Part shown: positions 49,127-58,373 of the stretch, piece after piece
Numbering within the stretch: position 1 is the first letter of the stretch
Layout: each line of letters starts with the position of its first letter
Source of the DNA: an uncultured Kordia sp.
Lineage (GTDB): Bacteria > Bacteroidota > Bacteroidia > Flavobacteriales > Flavobacteriaceae
Direction of reading: 5' to 3'
NCBI RefSeq assembly: GCF_947496985.1
Contig: NZ_CANMEZ010000007.1
Coordinates: forward strand, 1 to 64,000
DNA: 64,000 nt
Made by a program: the position numbers and the translations under genes
The notes under the pieces: generated by a model
The model's input: the letters and a program-made list of their open reading frames with translations, nothing else
Told to the model about the DNA's origin: nothing
The model's database searches: none

Positions 49127-49603
49127 ATGCAATACCTAAAATCTACTTGTATTATTTTACTATTCGTATTTCTTATTTCATGTGAAAAAAACATACCGCT
49201 TTTTAATCCATTGCATGAACTTGAAATAGGCATGAACAAGTCTAGTAGTGAAGAAGTTATTAAACACTATAGAGATGATACTATAATTGTTAATGACAGA
49301 ATACTAATCAATGACATTGAAGCTGATATATCCTTTTTATATTGTAAAACATGTTTTAACATGTCGTTAAGTGGAGTTATATTAAAAACTGATGAACCTG
49401 ATAAATTAATCGACTTTTTAAAAATGGATTATGAGCATATCAATAACATTGTAATAGCAGAATATTCATTAAGAAGTTCTTTAGATCTTTTCGTTCATTT
49501 CAGTGATGCTGTATGTATTTATGATAAAACGAAGGTTCATTATTTAGATGAAATGTCTATAATTAAATGTAAAAAAAGTAAAGCTGATCCTTGTTGGGAA
49601 TAA
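49127..49603 (+). CDS. Hypothetical lipoprotein, 158 aa
   Basis: This 158-aa protein has the lipobox FLISC (Cys19). The mature domain begins with HELEIGMNKSSSEEVIKHYRDD, a pattern like small outer-membrane lipoproteins in which a helix follows an IGM turn. It contains CKTC and two more Cys near the C-terminus. The family is unknown. It stands alone between a terminator and a 312-nt spacer. Confidence 0.65.
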   Translation: MQYLKSTCIILLFVFLISCEKNIPLFNPLHELEIGMNKSSSEEVIKHYRDDTIIVNDRILINDIEADISFLYCKTCFNMSLSGVILKTDEPDKLIDFLKMDYEHINNIVIAEYSLRSSLDLFVHFSDAVCIYDKTKVHYLDEMSIIKCKKSKADPCWE

Positions 49604-49915
49604 TAAATAACTTTAAAATTGTATCTACATAAAATAAACATGTATTTTCTTCTCTAAACACACTATTTTTTAAGACTTTTCGTTATCTTTAGTGTAAGAA
49701 TAATATTTTTCAAGTTGCTACTTGAAAACCTACCTCTTCCCTACAGTAAAATACATATAGAAACGTGAACCAAAGAGAAAATCTTTTTGGGAATATTGTT
49801 ATGAATTAAAATTGTTTATCATGTATGAAATAAATCTTTAAAACCTCCTCCAGTTCCTAAAAACCATTATTGACAATAGCCTGTAAGCATCTTTAAATAA
49901 AAAATACCATCAATA
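49604..49915. other. Spacer upstream of the LytTR gene
   Basis: This 312-nt AT-rich region has no open frame. A -7-like TATCTTTAG occurs near 49687-49695 and a short palindrome CAAGTTGCTACTTG near 49711-49724. I did not find the ACGCTTAT repeat here, so there is no sign that the LytTR gene controls itself through that site. Confidence 0.45.
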
Positions 49916-50269
49916 ATGAATGAAAAGCTCAAAAAAAGATTACTAATTCCGTTACACGGAGATAAATATGTATTAATAAAATTATCTCAACTTGTATACT
50001 GTGAAGCTGATGGAAACTACACGTATTATTACATGTCCGATGGCACTCGCTATATAAGTAGTAAAAATTTAAAAATTACCGCAGATCTATTAAAAGATGA
50101 AGTTTTTTATAGAATCAGTCGTTCATTGCTCATAAACCTCAATCATGTAGAAAGTTATGATAAAACAAACAACGTCGTTCTTACAGGAAATATAAGTTTT
50201 CCTGTTTCCTATAGAAATCAAGCTTCATTTCATAAACTATTAAAAAGAATTCATTATACACTCTGCTAA
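49916..50269 (+). CDS. Stand-alone LytTR DNA-binding regulator
   Basis: This 117-aa protein is little more than a LytTR domain: DKYVLIKLSQLVYCEADGNYTYYYMSDGTRYISSKNL, then FYRISRSLLINLNHVESYDK and FPVSYRNQASFHKLLKRI. LytTR domains bind pairs of short direct repeats about two helical turns apart. No receiver domain or membrane part is present, so its input must come by dosage or a partner. It is the only LytTR protein in the window and the best local candidate for the ACGCTTAT sites. That link is inferred. Confidence 0.92.
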   Translation: MNEKLKKRLLIPLHGDKYVLIKLSQLVYCEADGNYTYYYMSDGTRYISSKNLKITADLLKDEVFYRISRSLLINLNHVESYDKTNNVVLTGNISFPVSYRNQASFHKLLKRIHYTLC

Positions 50270-50300
50270 TTTTAGCATATATTAATGAAAAAATCGAAAG

Positions 50301-50328
50301 CCTGTAATATGAAAATTACAGGTTTTTT
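50301..50328 (+). terminator. Terminator after LytTR gene
   Basis: CCTGTAAT (50301-50308), loop ATGAAA, ATTACAGG (50315-50322) and a T run. The stem shares its core with the terminator at 14253. Confidence 0.85.
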
Positions 50329-50491
50329 CTATTTAGAAAGGTCATTTGTCGTAAAAATTAACACTAAAACGTCAAAAACCAAGTATTTCTACCGTGTTTT
50401 ACAAAACTTTTTTAAACTACATTTGAAACCCTATTAGCATATGTTCCCTTAAGCATAATACTAACTAACGTATTGATATAATTATATTAGA

Positions 50492-51340
50492 ATGATGACA
50501 ACGCATAAAAATATACTTATTGGGAGCGATACTTCTTCGTCATTAGCAGCGATTATAAAAAGCTTGCAGGATGTAGATCAATATAGTTTTATTACAGCTA
50601 CGCGCATAGCAGATATTGTGCAAATTTCAAAATCACTACAGCCACTTTTAATCATTCTAAGTTTTCGAAACAATCAACACATTCTCAATTCTCTACAATC
50701 TTACTTTTCAGAATTTACAATTCCTATTGTGTGCCTTCGACAAAGAAATGAACAAGAAAATTTACAACTAAAAGAACAAACTATTCTATTTACCTATTCC
50801 TATGAATATGGCGTAGAAAGAAACAACTTAAGCAATAACATAAAAGGAATTATAAAACTTCTCAAGCTTACTGATACACATAAACAACAAAGAAAAAATA
50901 CATTTAGTCCAGAAAATAATGATCTAACTCGTTACACGTTAGAATTAGATCAAAAAAAACAAATGCTTGACAAAATAAAAGAACGCATCAAGCAACTATA
51001 TGCCAATGTAGATGATACTACCAAAACAAAGTTGATGTCAATTGTAAATACTATCAAAATGACACACAATAATCAAAAACATTGGGACGATTTCAAACTC
51101 TATTTTGAAAACATAAACCCTAATTTCCTAAAACGACTTACCTCACAATTTCCATGTCTTACGGCAAAAGATTTAAAATACTGTTGCTACTTAAAAATGA
51201 ACATGTCCAATGAAGACATTCGTTTCATTCTTGGAATCAATCAAGAAAGTGTCCGTACACATAAATATCGTCTAAAAAAGAAAATGGTATTAAACAAAGA
51301 TCAAGATCTTAGGATGTACATTCAATCATTTGCAAGCTAA
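50492..51340 (+). CDS. LuxR-type regulator next to the injection system
   Basis: This is a 282-aa protein. Residues 1-125 look like a degenerate receiver domain (KNILIGSDTSSSLAAIIKSL, LLIILSF) without a clear phospho-acceptor Asp set. A helical linker (about 145-185) is followed by a C-terminal LuxR-type helix-turn-helix (about 225-275): FPCLTAKDLKYCCYLKMNMSNEDIRFILGINQESVRTHKYRLKKKM. This end is typical of Bacteroidetes regulators. It lies just upstream of the contractile injection system and is the most likely local controller of it. Confidence 0.8.
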   Translation: MMTTHKNILIGSDTSSSLAAIIKSLQDVDQYSFITATRIADIVQISKSLQPLLIILSFRNNQHILNSLQSYFSEFTIPIVCLRQRNEQENLQLKEQTILFTYSYEYGVERNNLSNNIKGIIKLLKLTDTHKQQRKNTFSPENNDLTRYTLELDQKKQMLDKIKERIKQLYANVDDTTKTKLMSIVNTIKMTHNNQKHWDDFKLYFENINPNFLKRLTSQFPCLTAKDLKYCCYLKMNMSNEDIRFILGINQESVRTHKYRLKKKMVLNKDQDLRMYIQSFAS

Positions 51341-51669
51341 TATAGAACTTCTTCAAAAAGACTAGTAAATTTATAAACTTAAGCATTATATACGCAAAAA
51401 ACATACGCTCCTATTTTCGTATCTTTCTACTGTGTGAAGTATTGCTGTCTTCAACAAGCACAAATTAAAAAAGTATAAACCAAAAAATCGATGCACATTT
51501 CCCTATGTGTAAATGGTTTCTGATGCGCAAAAAGCATTTGTCTACGTTTTGTCTACGGAAATATGTCTGTAACCATAAAATGTGCATAAATAGTATACGC
51601 GCGTTTCATCCATTTGCAAAGTGATATAGCTAATTTTAGCATGCTCGATTTTCTAACCAACCACTAATT
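51341..51669. promoter_or_regulatory. Upstream region of the injection-system operon with repeats
   Basis: This 329-nt stretch has no open frame. TTTGTCTACG occurs twice (51537-51546 and 51548-51557), 11 bp apart, with a weaker ATATGTCTGT after it. These lie inside a perfect 10-bp inverted repeat, ATGCACATTT (51491-51500) and AAATGTGCAT (51578-51587). A -7-like TAATTTTAG occurs at about 51632-51640. The repeats are candidate operators for the injection-system operon. Confidence 0.5.
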
Positions 51670-52248
51670 ATGATTGAAAAAGCATTTCAATTTACCGCGC
51701 AAACTCTCAACCAATTCATTAAAAACAAATTTGGATTGGATGATGATGCCGTATTAATCAATAGAATTATTGAACAAAACGGGAAGGTTCCTGAAAAAAA
51801 CAAAAACCATATTGTACTGTCTTTAATTCATGTAGAAGAAGAAACTACAAAACAGTTTTTCAACAGAATGCAACCTGTTTCTGATGGGAATTATGCCAAA
51901 AAACCATTGGCAAATCGTTACAATCTTTTCATGTTAGTTACACCAAATTTTGATGATTATAGTGAAGCATTAAAATTTTTAAGTGCTACGATGCAATTTT
52001 TCCAAACAAACGAACTAATTGATGCAACAAAGTATGCGAACATTCCTGAAGAAATTGGAAAACTAGAATATGAATTCCAAAAAGGTGATGGCTACATGCA
52101 AATGCAAAATCTTTGGACAGCATTAGGAGCCAAATACCAACCATCAATCATCTATAAAATACGAATGATTACAATTGCTTCTGATGAAATAGAAGGATTT
52201 GAACCTAAAATTGATAATATCGGCACAAACGCAAATCCAACATCATGA
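51670..52248 (+). CDS. Contractile injection system cap protein, DUF4255 (Pvc16-like)
   Basis: This 192-aa protein begins MIEKAFQFTAQTLNQFIKNKFGLDDDAVLINRI and continues HIVLSLIHVEEETTKQFF, YNLFMLVTPNFDDYSEALKFLSATMQFFQ. This is the pattern of DUF4255 proteins, the tail-terminator or cap (Pvc16/Afp16) that ends the sheath and tube. In eCIS clusters of Bacteroidetes it is often the first gene. It overlaps the next start by 4 nt. Confidence 0.85.
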   Translation: MIEKAFQFTAQTLNQFIKNKFGLDDDAVLINRIIEQNGKVPEKNKNHIVLSLIHVEEETTKQFFNRMQPVSDGNYAKKPLANRYNLFMLVTPNFDDYSEALKFLSATMQFFQTNELIDATKYANIPEEIGKLEYEFQKGDGYMQMQNLWTALGAKYQPSIIYKIRMITIASDEIEGFEPKIDNIGTNANPTS

Positions 52249-53054
52249 ATACTACCTATACATCCTTATTTAGCATTGCTATTCTGCATACATACTTTGT
52301 ATCAGGTATTTGTGAAAGTTTAGTATTCAATCCCAGTTCAGAGAGTAAAAAGATTATTGATACATATGGTTTAATCATTCGCAAAATGCCAGATGGTTTT
52401 CAAGTGTATACCTCAACAAATCAACCAATTAAAGATTACTTAAACTATATAAAACAAGTAACAGGAGCAGATACTTTTGAATTTAACGGAGTTGTTACAG
52501 ATCAAAATTTCTACAACTACACCGCAGAAATTCCTGTAAATGAAATTGGAATACTTTCCTATGAAAACAATGGAAAAACCAGCGTTCCTACTATACTAGA
52601 AAAAGCATTCTCTCCGCAAAGTGATACAGAAGACATTGTGTTGATAAAAATAAAGTTTGAAGACATTATTAATGTACAAGAAAACAATACAAACCTAACT
52701 TTTCAAGTTCAGTTAACTGCACGAAAAACACAATGGCAGTATTACATCATCAATAATTCAAATCAAAACTATCATAAAATAGCTATTCAAAGTAATACTG
52801 AAGAAGTACAATTTTCAAATGAAGGGGAAGTCACGTTGCAAAACGGGCAAAAAGCAGTATTATTTTCTTCTGGAACAACTACAATACCATTAAAAAATAA
52901 ATCACAATACAGTTTTGAAATCATCAATACAAAACAAACGATAGCTGGTAATCGAAAAGAAACCATTTTCAAAGGCTTACCAATACCAAATACATCAAAT
53001 TTGAAAATATTAGAAGACAATAACATTGCATCACCAATGTATGTCTATATCTAA
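52245..53054 (+). CDS. Unassigned protein of the injection-system operon, 269 aa
   Basis: This 269-aa protein is not recognised. It begins with a mildly hydrophobic MNTTYTSLFSIAILHTYF that is not a clear signal peptide. The rest is rich in beta strands (KPTIFK-type repeats, TNQPIKDYLNYIKQVTGADTFEFNG, TFQVQLTARKTQWQYYIIN, NGQKAVLFSSGTTTIPL). It sits between the cap and sheath genes with translational coupling to the former, so a structural or accessory role in the injection particle is likely. Classic PVC and Afp loci have no gene here. Confidence 0.65.
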   Translation: MNTTYTSLFSIAILHTYFVSGICESLVFNPSSESKKIIDTYGLIIRKMPDGFQVYTSTNQPIKDYLNYIKQVTGADTFEFNGVVTDQNFYNYTAEIPVNEIGILSYENNGKTSVPTILEKAFSPQSDTEDIVLIKIKFEDIINVQENNTNLTFQVQLTARKTQWQYYIINNSNQNYHKIAIQSNTEEVQFSNEGEVTLQNGQKAVLFSSGTTTIPLKNKSQYSFEIINTKQTIAGNRKETIFKGLPIPNTSNLKILEDNNIASPMYVYI

Positions 53055-53103
53055 TCATTATATAGCAACCATAAAAATTAATACGAATTAATATCTATGT
53101 TTT

Positions 53104-54684
53104 ATGAATTTATCAACCATTAAATCTCCAGGGGTTTATATCAATGAAATAAACGGGTTTGGAAATTCAGTTGTTCCAGTAGCAACTGCCGTTCCCGCTT
53201 TCATTGGATATACTCCGCAAGCCATGTACGAAGGGAAATCGTATACTAATGTACCTACAAAGATCACATCATTTAGTGATTTTCAGGCAATCTTTTGTTA
53301 TCCAGATCCTGCACCACCTGCGGATCCTGCAAAACAATACAGTCCACAGTACTATTTAGTAGCTGAAAAAAGCCAACCAGAAAAAGGTGATTACATGCTT
53401 ATTGCCGGCACCTACTACTCTATTGTTCCAGATCCAAATACAGTATATTACTTGTATAACAGCATTCGTTTATTCTATGAAAACGGTGGTGGAGACGCAT
53501 ACATCGTTTCTGTTGGAACATACGGAGCAGGTTCAGGTGTAGGAATGACACCAGGCGATCAAATTGTAAATCCTAATGTGCAACTTGGTGATCTTACAGA
53601 TGGACTAGCCTTATTGAAAAACGAGCAAGAACCAACCATGTATATCTGTCCTGAAGCAACTTTACTTTCAGTAGCAAACAATGGAACACTTATGGCTTCG
53701 ATGCTTTTACAAGCAGAAACAATGCAAACTTCTGTAGCTATTTTAGATATCATTGGAGGAAGAAATCCAGATCCAATTATGTGGATGAATGATATTACAA
53801 CATTTAGAGACAATACTGGAGCTAACGGATTGAACTATGGAACGGCTTACTACCCATTTGTGGGAACAACAATAATGCAAAGTACTGACATTGACTATAC
53901 CAATTTATTTGGTGGAGATGTGAAGCAATTACAACCTTTACTAAGTCCTGCATCAGATCCAAATCCTACGGTAGAAACAATTCTATCTAATATTGAGAAT
54001 CCTCCAGGAACACCACTAACAACAAGTCAGTACAACAACTCTTTAATTACGGCAAGTAAAACGTATAGCACCATCATTAATCATGTATTAAGTGATGCAA
54101 ATATGTTACCTCCAAGTGGTGGAATGGCCGGAGTAATTACGGTAACAGACAACGAAGTTGGACCGTGGCAAGCACCAGCAAATACCTCAATGGTAGGCGC
54201 TTCTTCACTTCCAATAAAACTATCAGAGTCACAACAAGGTGACTTAAACGTGGATGCGGTTTCTGGTAAATCAATCAATGCCATTCGTTTTTTCAATGGA
54301 TTGGGAATCCTTATTTGGGGAGCAAGAACCTTAGACGGAAACAGCCAAGATTGGCGTTATTTATCAGTAAGAAGAACCATGAACTTCCTAGAACAATCAT
54401 GTAAGCTAGCAGCACAAGCATATGTATTTGCACCAAACGACAAAAATACGTGGGAAGGTGTAAAATCTATGATTGGAAGCTTCTTAACAGGAATCTGGAA
54501 ACAAGGAGGTTTACAGGGAGCAACTGCTGCAAGTGCATTTTCTGTTGAATGCGGACTAGGTGCCACAATGACTTCAGACGATATCTTAAACGGATTTATG
54601 AATGTTACAGTTAAAGTAGCTGTTGTACGTCCTGCAGAATTTATTGTATTAACATTCCAACAACAACAAGCTACATCAAGCTAA
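53104..54684 (+). CDS. Contractile tail sheath protein
   Basis: This 526-aa phage-type tail sheath protein begins LSTIKSPGVYINEINGFGNSVVPVATAVPAFIGYTPQA, the typical N-terminal arm. The core contains SIRLFYENGGGDAYIVSVG. The conserved C-terminal part is INAIRFFNGLGILIWGARTL, WRYLSVRRTMNFLEQSCK, FAPNDKNTWEGVKSMIGSFL and VKVAVVRPAEFIVLTFQQ. It would form the outer contracting tube of the particle. Only one sheath gene is seen here, while PVC and Afp loci have several. Confidence 0.95.
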   Translation: MNLSTIKSPGVYINEINGFGNSVVPVATAVPAFIGYTPQAMYEGKSYTNVPTKITSFSDFQAIFCYPDPAPPADPAKQYSPQYYLVAEKSQPEKGDYMLIAGTYYSIVPDPNTVYYLYNSIRLFYENGGGDAYIVSVGTYGAGSGVGMTPGDQIVNPNVQLGDLTDGLALLKNEQEPTMYICPEATLLSVANNGTLMASMLLQAETMQTSVAILDIIGGRNPDPIMWMNDITTFRDNTGANGLNYGTAYYPFVGTTIMQSTDIDYTNLFGGDVKQLQPLLSPASDPNPTVETILSNIENPPGTPLTTSQYNNSLITASKTYSTIINHVLSDANMLPPSGGMAGVITVTDNEVGPWQAPANTSMVGASSLPIKLSESQQGDLNVDAVSGKSINAIRFFNGLGILIWGARTLDGNSQDWRYLSVRRTMNFLEQSCKLAAQAYVFAPNDKNTWEGVKSMIGSFLTGIWKQGGLQGATAASAFSVECGLGATMTSDDILNGFMNVTVKVAVVRPAEFIVLTFQQQQATSS

Positions 54685-54736
54685 AAATTAAGAATGCATA
54701 CAACATAATTCGACACAAACGTCGGAGTATATAAAT

Positions 54737-54749
54737 CTCGATGATCGAG
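54737..54749 (+). promoter_or_regulatory. Short hairpin between sheath and tube genes
   Basis: CTCGATGATCGAG forms a 6-bp stem in the 100-nt gap between the sheath stop and the tube start. No T run follows. It could stabilise or process the mRNA to set the ratio of sheath to tube. Confidence 0.3.
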
Positions 54750-54784
54750 CAAAAATTAATTAACAAAACTAAAAATATAACATT

Positions 54785-55246
54785 ATGGCAGATGACGGAA
54801 GTAAACAAGGCGCAACATGGCCCATGCCAAAGTTCCGATTCGAAGTTGATTTAGGAACTGAACTTAAAGGTGTTGCATTTCAGGAAGTATCTGGAATGGA
54901 CGTAGAAAACCAAATCATTGAATATCGTAAAAGCAATAGTCCATTATTCTCTACTGAAAAAATGCCGGGTATTGTAAAATATGGAAATATAACAATGAAA
55001 CGTGGTGTTTTTGTAAATGACAATACTTTTTGGGATTGGCATGCTGAAATTTCAATGAATACAATTAAAAGAAGAACTGTACTTATCAAACTATTAGATG
55101 AAAACGGAAAAGTAACAATGCAATGGCAACTAAACAATGCGTGGCCAACAAAAATTACCAGTACCGATTTAAAATCTGATGGAAACGAAGTAGCAGTTGA
55201 TACACTAGAAATAGCACACGAACAACTAATCATTACGAATGGCTAA
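54785..55246 (+). CDS. Tail tube protein, first copy (Pvc1-like)
   Basis: This 153-aa gp19-type tube protein shows WPMPKFRFEVDLGTELKGVAFQEVSGMDVENQIIEYRKSN, then MPGIVKYGNITMKRGVF and DTLEIAHEQLIITNG. Hexamers of it stack into the inner tube. It overlaps the second tube gene by 8 nt. Confidence 0.92.
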   Translation: MADDGSKQGATWPMPKFRFEVDLGTELKGVAFQEVSGMDVENQIIEYRKSNSPLFSTEKMPGIVKYGNITMKRGVFVNDNTFWDWHAEISMNTIKRRTVLIKLLDENGKVTMQWQLNNAWPTKITSTDLKSDGNEVAVDTLEIAHEQLIITNG

Positions 55247-55685
55247 TACTGATTATCCTGTTGGATTTTACTTTTCACTTTCGTTTGAAGGTGAAGATGC
55301 AGCTTTTAAAGAAGTATCAGGAATCAGTAAAGATCTTGGTATAGAAGAAATTACAAGTGGTGGCGAAAATCGATTCAAATATCGATTACCCAATGTAAGT
55401 TCAAGCCAAAATCTTGTGCTTAAAAGAGCAATTGTTCCAACAGGATCAAAATTAATAACATGGTGTTCCGATACAATGGACAACGGTTTAGCAACAGCTA
55501 TTGAAACCAAAGATGTTTCGGTGAATTTACTTGACAACGAAGGAAAAGTGCTAAAGAAATGGACATTTTACAATGCATATCCTGTAAAATATGAAGTGTC
55601 TGATTTAAAATCTCAGGAAAGCGAAATTTTAATCGAAACCATTGAATTAGCATATACCTATTTCGATGTTGGTTCAAGTACATAA
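55239..55685 (+). CDS. Tail tube protein, second copy (Pvc5-like)
   Basis: This 148-aa tube protein is related to the preceding one: YPVGFYFSLSFEGEDAAFKEVSGISKDLGIEEI, then NLVLKRAIVPTGS and ILIETIELAYTYFDVG. In PVC- and Afp-type particles such a variant starts the tube at the baseplate. It overlaps the first tube gene. Confidence 0.9.
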   Translation: MANTDYPVGFYFSLSFEGEDAAFKEVSGISKDLGIEEITSGGENRFKYRLPNVSSSQNLVLKRAIVPTGSKLITWCSDTMDNGLATAIETKDVSVNLLDNEGKVLKKWTFYNAYPVKYEVSDLKSQESEILIETIELAYTYFDVGSST

Positions 55686-55708
55686 ACTGGTCTATAAACA
55701 AACAATTT

Positions 55709-55879
55709 ATGCCGATAGAAATTAGAGAATTAGTGATTAAAACAGAAATTCAATCTGTAACTAGAAGTTCAACAACAAGTCATCAAAAACAAGACTTGTC
55801 ACGATTAAAAAATGAACTACTAGAAACGTGTAAGCGTATGATTTCTGAAAGTCACAAAAAAGAAAAGTATAAACGATAA
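55709..55879 (+). CDS. DUF5908-like small injection-system protein
   Basis: This 56-aa protein starts MPIEIRELVIKTEIQSV, the conserved start of DUF5908, a small family found almost only in Bacteroidetes contractile injection loci between tube and LysM genes. The C-terminal half is a charged helix. It begins 23 nt after the second tube gene and ends 9 nt before the LysM gene. Its role is unknown. Confidence 0.8.
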   Translation: MPIEIRELVIKTEIQSVTRSSTTSHQKQDLSRLKNELLETCKRMISESHKKEKYKR

Positions 55880-55888
55880 ATTACGATT

Positions 55889-56560
55889 ATGGCATTGGAA
55901 TATATGAAAATAACAGGTTATCAAGATGAGGATTTCACAAAACCTGTTTCTGGTGATCCATATAATCTAATGATCAATCCAGAATCGATAAAGTGGAATC
56001 GAACCATTGAATACAATGAACAACAACCGATAGATACAAGTTCCACATCTCAAAAATACAAAAGTACACCAAGTGACAATCTCAGTTTTGACATTGTTAT
56101 TGATTGTACTGGAGTTGTAGACAACAAACGAACCGATCTATCAAAAGAGATTCAAACTTTAGAGGACATTGTTTATACCTATAACGGCGAAATTCACAGA
56201 CCAAATTTTGTAAAAATTCAATGGGGAAGTGATCTTGTATTTTATAGTGTTCTCAAATCATTTGACACTACATATACACTATTCAAACCAGATGGAAGTC
56301 CGCTAAGAGCTAAAATTTCCTTGAGTTTTGGAAAATACATCTCTGCGGACAAACGAACCAAAGAAGACAGCGAAAGTTCACCAGACATTACCCACATGGT
56401 AGAAGTTATACAAGGTGAAAGCTTGCCACAACTATCCGAAAAAGTTTGGAATACACCTTACTACTATGTGCAAGTAGCGCAATACAACGATTTAAACAAG
56501 TTTAGACAGTTAAAAGGAGGACAACAGCTATTGTTTCCTCCAATAATAAAACCAACATAA
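55889..56560 (+). CDS. Baseplate hub protein with LysM end (Pvc7-like)
   Basis: This 223-aa protein begins like CIS tube-hub proteins (DPYNLMINPESIKWNRTIEYNEQQPIDTS, SDNLSFDIVIDCTGV), with YSVLKSFDTTYTLFKPDGSPLRAKISLSF near the middle. It ends in a LysM motif (about 172-220: MVEVIQGESLPQLSEKVWNTPYYYVQVAQYNDLN...LLFPP). It would join tube and spike. It lies 6 nt before the spike gene. Confidence 0.92.
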   Translation: MALEYMKITGYQDEDFTKPVSGDPYNLMINPESIKWNRTIEYNEQQPIDTSSTSQKYKSTPSDNLSFDIVIDCTGVVDNKRTDLSKEIQTLEDIVYTYNGEIHRPNFVKIQWGSDLVFYSVLKSFDTTYTLFKPDGSPLRAKISLSFGKYISADKRTKEDSESSPDITHMVEVIQGESLPQLSEKVWNTPYYYVQVAQYNDLNKFRQLKGGQQLLFPPIIKPT

Positions 56561-56566
56561 GCATAT

Positions 56567-58363
56567 ATGAGTACAACAGAAATCACAAGTGGCGGATTGG
56601 TCACATTTACGATTAAATCTGCAGGAAGTGCTATTCCTGATACAATGGACGTACAATCAATTGATGTAGAAAAAGGTATCAACCGAATTTCAATGGCAAA
56701 TATTGTTATCATTGATGGAAGTCCCGCTACAGAAACATTTGAAGCGAGCTCATCTTCCACATTTGTCCCTGGAACTAAAATTACAATTGAAGCTGGTTAT
56801 GATTCAACAAACGAAACCATTTTTGAAGGAATAGTAACCAAACAAAGTATCCGAATTCACGGTGCTGAAGGTTCTGTTTTAGTCGTAGAATGCCGTGATG
56901 AAGCTGTAAAAATGATTGTTGGGCGTAAAAGTATCACCTATGCTAAAAAGAAAGACAGTGACATTATGAGTTCCATTATTGGAAACTACAGTGGGTTGTC
57001 GGCTGATGTGACAGCAACAACAACTGAATGGCCAGAACAAGTACAATACTATACAACGGACTGGGATTTTCTATTGGCACGTGCGGAAACAAATGGAATG
57101 ATTGTAACTGCGTTAAACGGAAAAGTATCAGTTGCAGCACCTGATGCTGATACATCTTCAGTGTTGACAATTACGTATGGAGATAATTTATTAGAGTTTA
57201 ATGCTTCGCTAGATGCTGTAACACAATTAGGGTCGGCAAAAGCAACTTCTTGGGATTATACACAACAACAAACCGCTTCTGGAGAAGCGTCAAATAGTTA
57301 TGCAGGACCAGGAAATTTATCTTCTAAAACGCTCTCTGAAGTTGTTGGTTTATCAGATTATGAATTGCAAAGTACAGCGCCAATTCAAAGTTCGGACTTA
57401 ACAAATTGGTCAAAAGCAGCGTTGGTAAAAAGCGCGTATTCTAAAATTCAAGGTGATGTAAAATTTCAAGGAAGCAACTTAGTTGATCCTGCAAAATACA
57501 TTACGCTTGCTGGCTTGGGCGATCGTTTCAACGGTGATCATATCATTTCAAATGTACATCATGCCATTGCACATGGAAATTGGATAACAGAAGTTTCAGT
57601 TGGCTTATCTCCTATTTGGTTTACAGAAGAACCTGATGTAATGGCACCACCAGCTTCAGGATTGTTACCAGGAGCGCAAGGATTATTCAATGCAACGGTA
57701 AAAAAAATGTATGAAGATCCAGATAGTCAATATAGAGTCTTAGTTGATATTCCATTATTTGATCCAAGTGGTGAAGGTTTATGGGCACGTTTAACCAACT
57801 TCTACTCAACATCGGGCGCAGGTGCATTTTTTATGCCTGAAGTCGGTGATGAAGTTGTTGTTGGATTCTTAAATGAAGATCCTAGGTATCCAATCATTTT
57901 AGGAAGTATGTATAGTTCATCAAACAACAAACCATTTACAGGTTTAGATCCAGATGAAAACAATACCATAAAAGCGATTGTGTCAAAATCTGGAATCAAC
58001 ATACAATTTGATGATGATAAAAAGATCCTAACGCTAGAAACGCCAAGTAAAAACACAGCAATTTTTAGTGATGATGAAAAAAGCATTACCATCAAAGATC
58101 AGAATGATAATAAAATTGTGATGTCTGATAGTGGAATTACTATAACGAGTCCAAAGGACATTACCATTGAAGCAACTCAAAATTTAAACCTAAAAGGAAC
58201 ACAAGGTGTAAATATTGAATCTTCTGGCGGTGATGTGCAAATCAAAGGACTCAATATTAAAGAATCAGCGCAAATGGAATATTCCGCTCAAGGAAGTATG
58301 ACAGCTTCCTTACAAGGAGGAACACAAGCTACCATAAAAGCCGCAATGGTAATGATTAATTAA
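56567..58363 (+). CDS. VgrG/Pvc8-like spike protein
   Basis: This 598-aa spike protein has an N-terminal phage late-control D/gp27-like part (about 1-370). A gp5-like OB domain (about 375-465) shows VKKMYEDPDSQYRVLVDIP, GLWARLTNFY and FFMPEVGDEVVVGFLNEDPRYPIILGSMYS. The C-terminal beta-helix needle (about 480-598) has repeats such as TITSPKDITIEATQNLNLKG. It would trimerise into the spike, with the PAAR protein on its tip. Confidence 0.93.
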   Translation: MSTTEITSGGLVTFTIKSAGSAIPDTMDVQSIDVEKGINRISMANIVIIDGSPATETFEASSSSTFVPGTKITIEAGYDSTNETIFEGIVTKQSIRIHGAEGSVLVVECRDEAVKMIVGRKSITYAKKKDSDIMSSIIGNYSGLSADVTATTTEWPEQVQYYTTDWDFLLARAETNGMIVTALNGKVSVAAPDADTSSVLTITYGDNLLEFNASLDAVTQLGSAKATSWDYTQQQTASGEASNSYAGPGNLSSKTLSEVVGLSDYELQSTAPIQSSDLTNWSKAALVKSAYSKIQGDVKFQGSNLVDPAKYITLAGLGDRFNGDHIISNVHHAIAHGNWITEVSVGLSPIWFTEEPDVMAPPASGLLPGAQGLFNATVKKMYEDPDSQYRVLVDIPLFDPSGEGLWARLTNFYSTSGAGAFFMPEVGDEVVVGFLNEDPRYPIILGSMYSSSNNKPFTGLDPDENNTIKAIVSKSGINIQFDDDKKILTLETPSKNTAIFSDDEKSITIKDQNDNKIVMSDSGITITSPKDITIEATQNLNLKGTQGVNIESSGGDVQIKGLNIKESAQMEYSAQGSMTASLQGGTQATIKAAMVMIN

Positions 58364-58373
58364 ATAGTTCTGA

